Origin: Desulfosporosinus sp. Sb-LF
GTDB lineage: Bacteria; Bacillota; Desulfitobacteriia; Desulfitobacteriales; Desulfitobacteriaceae
Direction of reading: 5' to 3'
Assembly: GCF_004766055.1 (NCBI RefSeq)
Contig: NZ_SPQR01000001.1
Location: 310,001 to 374,000 of the forward strand
Length of the DNA stretch: 64,000 nucleotides
This document shows positions 42,517 through 51,734 of the stretch, one piece after another. Positions within the stretch are counted from its first letter, which is position 1; each line of letters begins with the position of its first letter. The translations under genes were made by a program, and so were the position numbers. The notes under the pieces are model-generated. The model saw nothing but the letters and a program-made list of their open reading frames with translations, did not search any database and was not told the origin of the DNA.

Positions 42517-43485
42517 TTGAAACAACTCTGGCTCTTCAATCAGATAAATTCAGATCTACAACGGGTTGAAAAAGAACTGACAAAATTCGTAGAGACGGAT
42601 TACCCGATTCTCAATGAATCGGCCGTCCATTTATTGGCTGCTGGAGGCAAACGGCTGCGCCCAGCTTTTACACTCTTAGCCGGTAAATTCTACGGCTATA
42701 ACTTAGAAAAGCTAATGCCTGTGGCAATGGCTTTAGAGCTCATACATATGTCTTCACTTGTCCATGATGATGTTGTGGACGCGTCGATGACTCGAAGAGG
42801 ACGGCCAACGGTTAAAGCTAATTGGGGAAATATAGTTTCTATTGAAACGGGTGACTACCTGTTTGCGAAATCATTTGTTCTAATATCAAAGATTGACCAT
42901 CCGGAAGTTGCACGAATCTTAGCAGAAATCAGCGTTGAAATGTGCCAAGGCGAGATTCAACAGATCAAATCTTCTTTTGATGTAGAACAAAACTTAAAAC
43001 AGTACTATTATCGTATTAAACGAAAAACTGCGTTGCTAATCTCTGCCTGTTGTAAGTTAGGATCCTTAGTTTCAGGCGCTCCTCGGCGACAAGTATGGGC
43101 ATTGGGTGCTTATGGACATTCACTGGGTATGGCCTTTCAGATTGTCGATGATGTATTGGATATTACGGCCAAGCCCTCTGAGTTTGGGAAACCCATCGGG
43201 GGAGATTTGCGCCAGGGAATTATGACATTACCTATGATCCTTGCTCTCCAATCGTCACCAGAGCCTTATCGCTTGCGGGCCTTACTTGGGAAATTGGACA
43301 AAACAGATGAGGATGTAGCGATAACCATTGGGCTTATCAAGTCCACCGGAGCCATCGATAAGTCGATGCAGCTTGTCGATTTATATGTTCTAAAGGCTAA
43401 AAAGCATCTCCAAGATCTTCCTAAGGTCCCAACACGAAAGGCCTTGGAAGAGCTGGCTGAGTTTATTCGAGTTCGGAAGTTTTAG
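42517..43485 (+). CDS. polyprenyl diphosphate synthase (HepT-like)
   Basis: Chain-elongating trans-prenyl synthase of 322 residues for the menaquinone side chain. Both aspartate motifs are present: SSLVHDDVVDASMTRRGRPT and FQIVDDVLDIT. GGKRLRPAF and the GDYLFAKSF segment also match. I choose TTG 42517, eight bases after GAGCAGGTG; an ATG at 42484 lies inside tatA and lacks a site. Length and motifs fit hepta- or octaprenyl synthases; chain length is not clear from sequence. It is the last gene of the mqn/tat group. Confidence 0.9.
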   Translation: MKQLWLFNQINSDLQRVEKELTKFVETDYPILNESAVHLLAAGGKRLRPAFTLLAGKFYGYNLEKLMPVAMALELIHMSSLVHDDVVDASMTRRGRPTVKANWGNIVSIETGDYLFAKSFVLISKIDHPEVARILAEISVEMCQGEIQQIKSSFDVEQNLKQYYYRIKRKTALLISACCKLGSLVSGAPRRQVWALGAYGHSLGMAFQIVDDVLDITAKPSEFGKPIGGDLRQGIMTLPMILALQSSPEPYRLRALLGKLDKTDEDVAITIGLIKSTGAIDKSMQLVDLYVLKAKKHLQDLPKVPTRKALEELAEFIRVRKF

Positions 43486-43509
43486 AAAGAAAAAAACCAA
43501 TCTGTAAAA

Positions 43510-43546
43510 GAAATCTGTAATTTATAAATTACGGGTTTCTTTTTTT
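43510..43546 (+). terminator. terminator of the mqn-tat operon
   Basis: A 13-bp stem with two GU pairs (GAAATCTGTAATT with AATTACGGGTTTC), a TATA loop and nine T. Confidence 0.9.
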
Positions 43547-43895
43547 GTTCAGTAAAATAACACTACGTTCAAATAACTAACGTCGAGTTAATATAGTGAC
43601 GTTTACTATCTGCGGAATTGAAAATGTCTTCCAGTAGTGATGTCTAGGCAAACTGACTGCTCCCATATATCAATTTAGTGCCATAATTTGGACTGATACA
43701 TGCTATATTCAAAACAAATAACGTATGCTAATATGATGTTAAGAAATTTAGTACATTATAAGAAATTTTAGCGAACAATGTCGCAGCTTGTCTATTCCGT
43801 CCGCGAGTCTCCGTGCTTGTGAAAATTTACAGAATGTTATTTAAAGGTTCGAGACGGAAAAAATGAATTTTTGCACGAACGGGGGACAACCTAAA
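43547..43895. other. gene-free interval before the cytochrome cluster
   Basis: About 350 AT-rich bases with no reading frame of note. It should hold the promoter of the cytochrome cluster, but no clear -35/-10 or sigma-54 pair stands out. An in-frame ATG at 43863 has no ribosome binding site. Confidence 0.5.
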
Positions 43896-45152
43896 ATGAT
43901 TTTCAAGAAAATAGGGAGCTGGGTCAGACGACTTTTGGCTACCATTGGGCGCTTTTTCTCCAACGGGAAGAAGAGATTGTTTAGCATGAACCGCAAAAAG
44001 CTGTTGTTGATCGCTTTGGGAGGTGTCGTGGCGATTTCTTTACTGACCGGAGTGGCCCTAAAAGCTACCTCAACTCCCCAATTCTGTAGTAGTTGCCATG
44101 AAATGTCGCCGGAATTCGCTACTTGGGAAACAAGCTCTCATTCTAAGATAGCTTGTGTTACCTGTCACATCGAACCTGGAACTATGAGTTTTGTCGAGCA
44201 TAAAATAAGTTCACTTAACCAATTATATCTTCACCTTACCGGAAAGGTCCCCAATACAATTGTTATGCCCGATCCGATAAAAAATGAAGTGTGCGAACAA
44301 TGCCACAGTACGGCACGCAAAGTAACGGCCTCGGGGGATATCAACATCCCTCATGATAAACACCTCCAGCAAGGAATTGCCTGCGTAGCATGTCATGCAG
44401 GAGTAGTACATGGTTTTGTTGCCGAACGGGGCTTAACCCAGAAAAAAGATTTTCAGACTTGGACTGAATCCAAGGCGGAAAAAATGATGACCTTTGATGA
44501 TACAAAACTGGCGATGGAAGTATGTCTGAACTGTCATGAACAAGTGAACCAAGGGAAAAAGCCCTGGTTGGAGAATTCAGGTCAGGGGCAGACAGAAAAG
44601 CAGAGAGTGGAAGAACAGGGGCAATTAAAAGAAAAAGCTGCGAATGCAACAGGAAAGCTTCTTGAGCCCGCTAAGCCTGCTACGACAGCAAACGCTAGCG
44701 GACTACATCCCCCTATGAATTGTAGTGCTTGTCACACAGCGATCAAGACCCCTACTTCTCACCAGACGGATGGCTGGAAAACAACGCACGGAATTACAGC
44801 TAGACAGGATGTCACTTATTGCGCATCATGCCATTCTCGAGAAAAAGAGCGTGTTTTGGTGACAAAGAATACCGACGTTAAAGATTACGCCCGTAGTAAC
44901 ACATTTTGTGCGGATTGCCATGCTAAGCGTCCCGACGGGCACTTAGCTGGGAAAGAAGAGTGGCTACCGGCTCACCCATTGGTCATTCAAGATAAAGGTC
45001 CTACTAGTTGTCTAACTTGCCATGATATAGAGAAGCCAACGCCGAAGCCTCAATCTCCCACACAGATTCCATTACCAGGGCAAGCTCTTCCTAGTCCCAA
45101 TCCAGTCAACTGCAACCAGTGCCACTGGTTCAAAAACAATAAGGTATCTTAA
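43896..45152 (+). CDS. membrane-anchored decaheme c-type cytochrome (NapC/NirT-like N-terminus)
   Basis: A 418-residue cytochrome with one N-terminal helix (about 36-57) as signal anchor. Ten CxxCH motifs are present in order: CSSCH, CVTCH, CEQCH, CVACH, CLNCH, CSACH, CASCH, CADCH, CLTCH, CNQCH. The first motif, CSSCHEMSPE with the following methionine, is the NapC/NrfH-type quinol-facing heme. A charged, heme-free linker of about 60 residues separates hemes 5 and 6, so there may be two modules. ATG 43896 follows GGGGGACAAC. It probably oxidises menaquinol and passes electrons outward; the terminal acceptor is unknown. Confidence 0.9.
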   Translation: MIFKKIGSWVRRLLATIGRFFSNGKKRLFSMNRKKLLLIALGGVVAISLLTGVALKATSTPQFCSSCHEMSPEFATWETSSHSKIACVTCHIEPGTMSFVEHKISSLNQLYLHLTGKVPNTIVMPDPIKNEVCEQCHSTARKVTASGDINIPHDKHLQQGIACVACHAGVVHGFVAERGLTQKKDFQTWTESKAEKMMTFDDTKLAMEVCLNCHEQVNQGKKPWLENSGQGQTEKQRVEEQGQLKEKAANATGKLLEPAKPATTANASGLHPPMNCSACHTAIKTPTSHQTDGWKTTHGITARQDVTYCASCHSREKERVLVTKNTDVKDYARSNTFCADCHAKRPDGHLAGKEEWLPAHPLVIQDKGPTSCLTCHDIEKPTPKPQSPTQIPLPGQALPSPNPVNCNQCHWFKNNKVS

Positions 45153-45562
45153 AACTGGAAATAAACACAAACGGTGTATAACCCCGTTGAGGTAACAGCA
45201 ATGCGCAGTGTAAGAAATTCAATCTTCTAAGTGAAAGGAATCAAATGCATTCTCGTTCGCAAAGAAGTCTTCTTACACTGCAATACTTTTCTCTCGTACT
45301 ATTGCTTAACGATATGTCCTTCCGTATGGTCGGACTGTCGACTCCCAGAGACATTATCCATACGGTTAAACAAAGATGTTATCGTGTTATAGACTACGTT
45401 TTAGATACCATATTATGTGAGGTTCACTACAGAATCACTTCATATGGTGGGACGTCTCATGTTCATCACAGTGATCAATGGGATATGAAAGTGCCATGAA
45501 GCTTTGCCATGTGGCCTTCAATAAGGGTAATACCCTAAGAGAATGGGTAGGAGGGCTGCTAT
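45153..45562. other. gene-poor interval with an inverted repeat
   Basis: About 410 bases between two cytochrome genes. A 12-bp inverted repeat GCAGTGTAAGAA/TTCTTACACTGC (45205-45216 and 45270-45281) brackets a plausible ribosome site. An 84-codon frame (45245-45499) follows, but its composition is not protein-like and it resembles nothing I know. I see no promoter that I would defend and no riboswitch I recognise. Confidence 0.45.
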
Positions 45563-46708
45563 ATGAGCATCAAATCTTTCAAAATAAATAAGAAATTCTT
45601 ACTAACCATTCTGTTGATATTAGTGGGTGTGGTAGCCCTTTTCTGGGGGACATTTCAGAAAACATCCCAAACTTCCTATTGTTCTTCGTGTCATATGATG
45701 AAGCCTGAGTTTTATACCTTAAAGGCTTCGTCACATAGTCAACTGGAATGTGTCGCCTGCCATGTCGAGCCAGGAATCCTGACAAAAGTCAAATATAAAC
45801 TCGTTACAGTGGAGGAGTTGTTTGCTTCCCTAACCGGTAATTATGGGATCGCGATTACATCGACTACGCCGATTCCAGATGCAACCTGTACTCAATGCCA
45901 CGACATGAATACACGGAAGGTTACGCCTTCCGGAGATCTTATCATCCCGCATAGCAAACATACCCAAGCGGGCGTCAGTTGTACAGAGTGCCACACTGGA
46001 ATTGCTCACGGTAATATCGCAGAAAAACGAGCGACCTTTATAACTGATTACGGAAAATGGGATGAATCTACAGGGAAAAGTTTCATGTCAGATTTAAATA
46101 GCATCAGACCAAACATGGATGTCTGCCTTAATTGCCACAAAGTAAGAAAAGAGCCTTTGAATTGTAGCGCTTGCCATACAACCTCTATGAAACCTAGTAA
46201 TCACAACGACGACGCCTTTAAAAACGGGGGACATGGAGAATTGGCAAAAAAGGATATCTTGAACTGTGATTCTTGTCACTCTTATATGAGTAAGGACCCA
46301 GTAGAAGTTTCCACAGGGAACGGTGGAGCATTCCAAAAGTTTCTTGCAAAGGATAGCGGAAAAACAGCGACGATATCGGCAAGCGACTATGCGAAAGCCA
46401 ACACGTTTTGCAAGGATTGTCACTCCAAAAAACCTCCAAGCCATACCGAAAATTGGCAAGAAACTCACGGGGCCATAGCTGACCAAAACAAAGACAAGTG
46501 TTTTACCTGTCATGACAATACTCCACGGGGAAATTCACCCGTGACAACAATTACTTGTGCTTCCTGCCACCCGTCAATACACGCTGATGTTCCCTGGCAA
46601 CAGAGACATCCTATTCAATTACCTGATAAACCACAAGTATCTGAGTTTTGTTATACCTGCCACAGTCAAAATACGTGCGGTAAGTGCCATTCAACAGGGG
46701 GAAAATAG
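45563..46708 (+). CDS. membrane-anchored dodecaheme c-type cytochrome
   Basis: A 381-residue cytochrome with an N-terminal anchor helix (about 12-30) and twelve CxxCH motifs: CSSCH, CVACH, CTQCH, CTECH, CLNCH, CSACH, CDSCH, CKDCH, CFTCH, CASCH, CYTCH, CGKCH. The first, CSSCHMMKPEF, again has the NapC/NrfH look. The N-terminal half parallels the decaheme protein (the IPHSKHTQAGVSCTECH stretch matches its IPHDKHLQQGIACVACH), so the two are paralogues. It starts with an AGGAGGG site. Expected outside the membrane, tethered; likely part of the same electron conduit. Confidence 0.9.
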   Translation: MSIKSFKINKKFLLTILLILVGVVALFWGTFQKTSQTSYCSSCHMMKPEFYTLKASSHSQLECVACHVEPGILTKVKYKLVTVEELFASLTGNYGIAITSTTPIPDATCTQCHDMNTRKVTPSGDLIIPHSKHTQAGVSCTECHTGIAHGNIAEKRATFITDYGKWDESTGKSFMSDLNSIRPNMDVCLNCHKVRKEPLNCSACHTTSMKPSNHNDDAFKNGGHGELAKKDILNCDSCHSYMSKDPVEVSTGNGGAFQKFLAKDSGKTATISASDYAKANTFCKDCHSKKPPSHTENWQETHGAIADQNKDKCFTCHDNTPRGNSPVTTITCASCHPSIHADVPWQQRHPIQLPDKPQVSEFCYTCHSQNTCGKCHSTGGK

Positions 46709-46735
46709 AAGCGTTTAATTTAGGAGGAAATCAAA

Positions 46736-47431
46736 ATGATAGATAACAACTTGGTAGTCAATGCAGCGGTTGGGAAGGTAAAGGTACCACAACCACAATC
46801 CCCAAAATCTAAAAAAGATAGTTTCACACCTTTGACAAGTGCAGTCTTGATCCTTTTAACCCTAGTGATTAGTGTGGGAGGATGGTATGGAGTCGGAAAA
46901 TACTTCTTCTGGAGCGACCTCGACATGAAGCGCGTTAATCAACAGTTGGAATTCTATAAACAAAAAGTACAGACCGATCCCAATAACACCCAAGCAAGAG
47001 TTGATCTTGGACACACCTACTTCTTAAAAGGAAATGACGGACAAGCAATTCAAGAGTTTAATCAAGCGTTGATTATTGATCCAAAAGATTTTGACGCCTA
47101 TTACAACCTTAGCTTGGTCCTTATTAAAGAAAAAAGATTTAATGAAGCATTAGAAAAGTTGAATAAAGCAGGTGAACTTTCTCCCAGGGATTACAAGGTG
47201 CCCTTTCAGAAGGGTATTGTCTATAGAAATCTAAAAATGTACAAAGAAGCGACAGATTCGTTAAATATGGCCAATACACTAATGCCGACAAATACCGATA
47301 TTATTTTTGAAATTGGTATGGTAGCGGAAGCGCAAGGGCAAAAAGATAACGCTATCCAGATCTATAAACAAGTTCTTTCGTACGATCCACTTTACAAACC
47401 TGCCATTGCAGCATTGGAACGTCTAAAGTAA
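46736..47431 (+). CDS. membrane-anchored TPR protein
   Basis: A 231-residue protein with a short N-terminal tail, one helix (about 33-53) and four tetratricopeptide repeats (about 85-228: ARVDLGHTYFLKGNDGQAIQEFNQAL, AYYNLSLVLIKEKRFNEALEKL and two more). TPRs are scaffolds for protein contacts. Placed between multiheme cytochrome genes, with AGGAGGAAATC as its site, it may assist assembly of the cytochromes or heme loading (TPR proteins such as CcmI do so in system I), but that is inference. No heme motif. Confidence 0.85.
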   Translation: MIDNNLVVNAAVGKVKVPQPQSPKSKKDSFTPLTSAVLILLTLVISVGGWYGVGKYFFWSDLDMKRVNQQLEFYKQKVQTDPNNTQARVDLGHTYFLKGNDGQAIQEFNQALIIDPKDFDAYYNLSLVLIKEKRFNEALEKLNKAGELSPRDYKVPFQKGIVYRNLKMYKEATDSLNMANTLMPTNTDIIFEIGMVAEAQGQKDNAIQIYKQVLSYDPLYKPAIAALERLK

Positions 47432-47449
47432 AAGGGGTGGAGTGAAATA

Positions 47450-48430
47450 ATGAAAAAATATAAAGTGTACCTTAGCATGTTGGCAACGTTTATCGCGGTA
47501 ACCTGTGTGTTCAGCTACTTTTTCTTATACAAAGACACCAATTTATCTGCTCAGGTACAGAGGGTGGTAAATAGTAAGGCCCAACCAGCCTTTAATCAGA
47601 TGATATATGGTGGTTTTGGACCTGATGCATTAAACAAACCTATGGATGTGGCTGTTATAAATCAGTTTGTGTATGTAACAGATACAAATAATAAACGTGT
47701 GCAAGTTTTTGACCTTGGAGGAACACCCTTCTTCAAATTTGGAAAAGAAGGAGAAGGAAAAGGAGAATTCAAGTTCCCCTATGGGATTGCTGGGGATAAA
47801 CAAGGTCAAGTATATGTTTCGGATCTCTACAATGGTTGTATTTCCGTATTTGATAGTAAAGGAAAATTTATTAAGTATTTTGCAGAGAAAGATCCCAAAG
47901 AAACGATCATCGAAGCTCCCGGTGGACTGAGAATTGTTGGTGACAAACTTTATGTCACAGATATCAAGAAAAGCAAAGTTCTAGTCTTCGACCTGGAAGG
48001 AAAGCTGCTCAAGGAAATCGGGAGCTTAGGACAGAAGCCAGGGCAGTTCCAAGCACCAAACGCACTCACACTTGATAAAGACGGTAACCTGTATGTAGTC
48101 GATACAGGAAATCAAAGAGTGGAAGTTTTCGACAAGGATTATAAATATGTTCGTTCGATTAACGGATCTTTAAATGGCGCTGGCGATTCTATATTCGTGA
48201 ACCCACGAGGGATTGGGATTGACTCTCGCGGTATCCTCTACGTTGTAAGTAATCTTACTCATTTCGTTTATGGGTTTGACCTTAGTGACAAGGATAAGAA
48301 ACTTTTCACTTTTGGTGGCAATGGGGAATCCAATACACAGTTTTCTCTGCCAAACGGGCTCTTTGTAGACCAAAACGATAACGTCTACATTACAGACTCG
48401 TCGAATCAAAGGGTAGCAGTGTATAAGTAA
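47450..48430 (+). CDS. membrane-anchored NHL-repeat beta-propeller protein
   Basis: A 326-residue protein with an N-terminal helix (about 7-27) and about six NHL repeats, each ending in the pattern (V)YVTDTNNKRVQVFD: residues near 75, 120, 165, 215, 260 and 315. These fold into a six-bladed beta-propeller outside the membrane. NHL proteins with cytochromes occur in metal- and humic-respiring bacteria and may serve as docking scaffolds. It starts 18 bases after the TPR gene. A second NHL protein is at 50596. Function unproven. Confidence 0.88.
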   Translation: MKKYKVYLSMLATFIAVTCVFSYFFLYKDTNLSAQVQRVVNSKAQPAFNQMIYGGFGPDALNKPMDVAVINQFVYVTDTNNKRVQVFDLGGTPFFKFGKEGEGKGEFKFPYGIAGDKQGQVYVSDLYNGCISVFDSKGKFIKYFAEKDPKETIIEAPGGLRIVGDKLYVTDIKKSKVLVFDLEGKLLKEIGSLGQKPGQFQAPNALTLDKDGNLYVVDTGNQRVEVFDKDYKYVRSINGSLNGAGDSIFVNPRGIGIDSRGILYVVSNLTHFVYGFDLSDKDKKLFTFGGNGESNTQFSLPNGLFVDQNDNVYITDSSNQRVAVYK

Positions 48431-48536
48431 TAAGGATTCATCAAGGGGTTTTGTTGAGGGGGGGGATCCTATAGGCAAGGCTAAAAAGGCATATAGGAAG
48501 AAAAAGATGTTCTACGCAAAACAAGGAGGGTAACAG

Positions 48537-50279
48537 ATGAAGAAAAGGTTTTTGTTCTTAGTGCTTGGTCTGACAATGGTATTATCTTTGTCAATGGCTA
48601 GCGTTGCTTTCGCAGCCAATACTAGTGGTGATGGCACTAACACCGCTGGAGGAACGTACCCTATAACTTATCCTAATGGTGATCAGGTACCGGGAAATGA
48701 TCTCACAACCACTATTTCTACGACTGACGCAGCCCACGACAATGGTCTTGTCAATGCCAACCAAACTGGGGTAGGTGTAGGTACTAATAATGGTACTACA
48801 GCAACTTCAACAGTCAAGGTTAAACCCAGTGAGAGAGTACACGGAGAATACCAAAACAACACCGACTCCTGTGCAAGCTGTCACCAAACACATACCGCGG
48901 CAGCTGCTAACTTACTCTTCAAAGACGGCGTGTATGATACCTGTATAGCTTGTCATGATGGTACACTTGGTGTCTTGAACGTTTTTCAAGGTTCTACAGC
49001 GGGTACCTTTGGTGGTAACGCAGCTGGAAACGCTTCAATGCATTTATCGACCGGTGCCATGGAAACCAAAGCAGCTCCTGGCGGTAACCATTCGGATACA
49101 AGCGCTAATGCCCCGGGTGGAACAGGCTGGAACTCAGAATTTAACTGTGCTAGCTGCCATTCTCCACACGGTTCGTACAGTGACCGTTTGCTTAATTACA
49201 ACCCGAACAGCATTGGTAGCACAGATATGTACTTCAGAGCAGCTGACGGAAGTTATACAGATAAAGATGGTAAAGCTTCGGCTACTCCTGTAAGTACAGG
49301 TAGTCTGAAAGTAGGTGGGGCAACTGTATTAGATACACTGCCAACTCCTGTCGATGCCTCGGCTCCAAACTATGTTGTTTACAGAACAACTTCTGATAGC
49401 GCTACCTTAGATACTAAAGTGACTCAAGAAGCCGCTGGTACACCAGTTATCGTTCTGATGAAGAAATCCGGTACTACGTATAAACGTGACCTGACTCCTT
49501 GGATTAACGATTCCGCTTCCAGCTCGAGAGCTAATTTTACTAACTTCTTTAGTGCCTACACGTATAATGGAACCAAAACTAAGCTTGCATTCTCCGCAGA
49601 TCCTGCAGCTGCAACCAATCAAATAGTTCTTAAGATTGGCTATGCTTATGCCAAAAATGGTGCTTTAAATGGTCTCGCATCTGCCGTCGCAGCGGACATC
49701 TCTCGTGCCGTTGTCGTCAAATTCGACTTCATGGCAACCGATGAAGGGACCTTCAATGGTCTGCCAATCAAACAAGTTGACATTAGCAGCTACGCCAAGA
49801 GTGGATATGGCGTACAAATAGCTCAATACTGTGCCGCCTGCCATACGGATTACCTCGCTCAATCCGGAACCGCAACTGGTGTATGGTCTACTGCATTCCG
49901 TCATACCACGACTAGCGACACCTATACTTGCTTGAAATGTCACTTTGCCCATGGTACGGACGTCAGTGTAATGCTCGATTCCAAAGATCAATCTATTAAA
50001 ACATTGACTGCTCCAGGCGGACAATTTGATGGCAATGTGGCAGCCGCTACAGCTTACCTGCTCGATGTTAACCCGTCTTCAGCACTCAAACGATACACTA
50101 ACATGTCAATTTGTTGGAAGTGCCATACCAGCTCACACTCTGGAGACTTTATCAACAACACTTATGTAAGTGGTGTCAATTCAAGTGTTAAATCTTCGAC
50201 TGAATACAGCACTCAGGGCACAAATGTTCCTAGTGGCTGGGTAGACCCAACTCAAAGTACTCTTCCTTACGGTAAATAA
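48537..50279 (+). CDS. secreted hexaheme cytochrome with doubled CXXCH motifs
   Basis: A 580-residue exported protein with a classical signal peptide (cleavage near VAFA-A, residue 27). Six CxxCH motifs: CASCH and CIACH spaced as a doubled-CXXCH pair, CASCHSPHG, CAACH, CLKCHFAHG and CWKCH. Between hemes 3 and 4 is a heme-free insert of about 210 residues rich in Ser, Thr and Ala, possibly a binding or surface-exposed domain. Only six hemes in 580 residues suggests a long extended or surface protein. AGGAGGG site upstream. It has no C-terminal anchor. Confidence 0.88.
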   Translation: MKKRFLFLVLGLTMVLSLSMASVAFAANTSGDGTNTAGGTYPITYPNGDQVPGNDLTTTISTTDAAHDNGLVNANQTGVGVGTNNGTTATSTVKVKPSERVHGEYQNNTDSCASCHQTHTAAAANLLFKDGVYDTCIACHDGTLGVLNVFQGSTAGTFGGNAAGNASMHLSTGAMETKAAPGGNHSDTSANAPGGTGWNSEFNCASCHSPHGSYSDRLLNYNPNSIGSTDMYFRAADGSYTDKDGKASATPVSTGSLKVGGATVLDTLPTPVDASAPNYVVYRTTSDSATLDTKVTQEAAGTPVIVLMKKSGTTYKRDLTPWINDSASSSRANFTNFFSAYTYNGTKTKLAFSADPAAATNQIVLKIGYAYAKNGALNGLASAVAADISRAVVVKFDFMATDEGTFNGLPIKQVDISSYAKSGYGVQIAQYCAACHTDYLAQSGTATGVWSTAFRHTTTSDTYTCLKCHFAHGTDVSVMLDSKDQSIKTLTAPGGQFDGNVAAATAYLLDVNPSSALKRYTNMSICWKCHTSSHSGDFINNTYVSGVNSSVKSSTEYSTQGTNVPSGWVDPTQSTLPYGK

Positions 50280-50360
50280 TAATTACAAAGAAGTCTGAAT
50301 CAACAATACCACATTAATGATCATAGAGGTCGTATCCCCTAAGACTTCGAAAAAGTTTCA

Positions 50361-50395
50361 GAAAGGCCGATCGCCTTCGGGTGGTCGGCTCTTTC
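50361..50395 (+). terminator. hairpin terminator after the hexaheme gene
   Basis: GCCGATCGCC-TTCG-GGTGGTCGGC, an extended stem with a stable UUCG tetraloop, and outer GAAAG/CTTTC pairs. There is only a weak T run. The rest of 50280-50595 is AT-rich with no gene. Confidence 0.7.
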
Positions 50396-50595
50396 AACGT
50401 TTTGTCTGAAATTATACGAGGAAGTTTTTCTAGTGTTTCCAAAGGGTTTTAGAAAGAGCACAGTTCATATTGACGAGAATCAAACTTGGTGATATTTGTA
50501 CTAAATTATGCAAATGCTATAGGTGTAATGAACTGAAGTTGAATATTTTACATTTTTTATAATGTATTTAAATAGTTTTAGGCTAAGGAAGAAGG

Positions 50596-51609
50596 TTGAA
50601 GAAAATTATTACTAAGAAAAATCGCTTATTCGCTGTTATTCTCTTAGTATTGTTGTCCGTTGCAGGAATCAGCGGATATTGGTGGATGAAAGTTCATACT
50701 GGCCCCTCGGTCGCTCCCTTAACTGCGGAAAAGGTGAGAGCAGGTCTGCCTCATTATATTTTTACGATCGATGGAAGACTTAATGCTTCTGATCCCATCA
50801 ATACTGTTAAAGCGCTAGAGGGACCGTTAGCAGTAGCAGTTTCTTCTGATCGAGTTTTTGTGGCTGATACAGGTCGTTCTCAGATACAGGTGTATAGCCG
50901 TGAAGGTAAATGGATCTCTTCTTGGGGGAAAGGAAAGTTAAATTATCCTTTTGCTCTGGCATTCGGTAATAATAAACTTTATATTGCTGATCCAAACCTC
51001 ATGGAACTATTTACCTACGATATAAAGGGCAATGAGCAGACAGCGCTTTTAAATAAACAGAGGTTAAAATTAACGAGTGGTAAACAAGGAGAAATTATTC
51101 GCCCAACAGCGGTTCAAGTTGGGGCGGATAACCTTATATATGTAGCTGATGTAGGCAATCAAGTAGTCTTAGTTATGGATACTAGTGGCAAAATTATTCG
51201 CTACTTTGGTGGTGCCGGTATAACAGATGGAAAGTTTCAATATCCTAATGCCTTATACGTTGCGAAAAACGGCAAGGTCTACGTGTCAGACACCAATAAT
51301 GGCCGGATTCAGGTTTTCGATCAGCAGGGACAGTTTCTGCTCAAGATTACTGGTACTCAAGGAAAAAGCGGCGCATTAGCTCTACCGAGAGGTTTGGCAG
51401 TGACAGACTCTGGAATTATTTTTGTAGTTGATGTTTTTACACATAGTTTGCGGGCTTATAATGAGAAGGGTAATGAGTTATGGTCTTTCGGTGGTAACGG
51501 TAATGGTAATGAAAAGTTCAACTTCCCTAATGGGCTTTGTATCGATTCAGAGGGAAGAATTTATGTGACTGACCGTGAGAATAACAGGGTGCAGGTTTTA
51601 GGCTACTAA
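50596..51609 (+). CDS. second NHL-repeat beta-propeller protein
   Basis: A 337-residue paralogue of the protein at 47450. N-terminal anchor helix (about 10-28), then about six NHL blades with VFVADTGRSQIQVYS, IYVADVGNQVVLVMD, VYVSDTNNGRIQVFD and IYVTDRENNRVQVLG. The last blade is closest to that of the first paralogue. TTG start after AAGGAAG. It lies in its own transcription unit after a terminator and before the next cytochrome. Likely an extracellular scaffold or sensor; no catalytic residues are recognised. Confidence 0.86.
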   Translation: MKKIITKKNRLFAVILLVLLSVAGISGYWWMKVHTGPSVAPLTAEKVRAGLPHYIFTIDGRLNASDPINTVKALEGPLAVAVSSDRVFVADTGRSQIQVYSREGKWISSWGKGKLNYPFALAFGNNKLYIADPNLMELFTYDIKGNEQTALLNKQRLKLTSGKQGEIIRPTAVQVGADNLIYVADVGNQVVLVMDTSGKIIRYFGGAGITDGKFQYPNALYVAKNGKVYVSDTNNGRIQVFDQQGQFLLKITGTQGKSGALALPRGLAVTDSGIIFVVDVFTHSLRAYNEKGNELWSFGGNGNGNEKFNFPNGLCIDSEGRIYVTDRENNRVQVLGY

Positions 51610-51734
51610 ACGTTGGCAATACCACACCGCTAGTAAAATGATTTGGAAGAACGGGTTTTGAGCTGTAATATACCATAACCATTCTCTGACGAACCTGTTC
51701 AATGTGTATTTATAAAGAAGAAGGTGTTGTTAAT

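Noticed and set aside
45245-45499. 84-codon frame between cytochrome genes
   Set aside because: It has an acceptable ribosome site, but residue composition is not protein-like, and it overlaps an inverted repeat. Kept only as part of the interval note.
45153-45562. Cyclic-di-GMP (GEMM) riboswitch before the cytochrome gene
   Set aside because: Such switches often precede multiheme cytochromes, but the conserved core and tetraloop receptor could not be found here or at 43547-43895.
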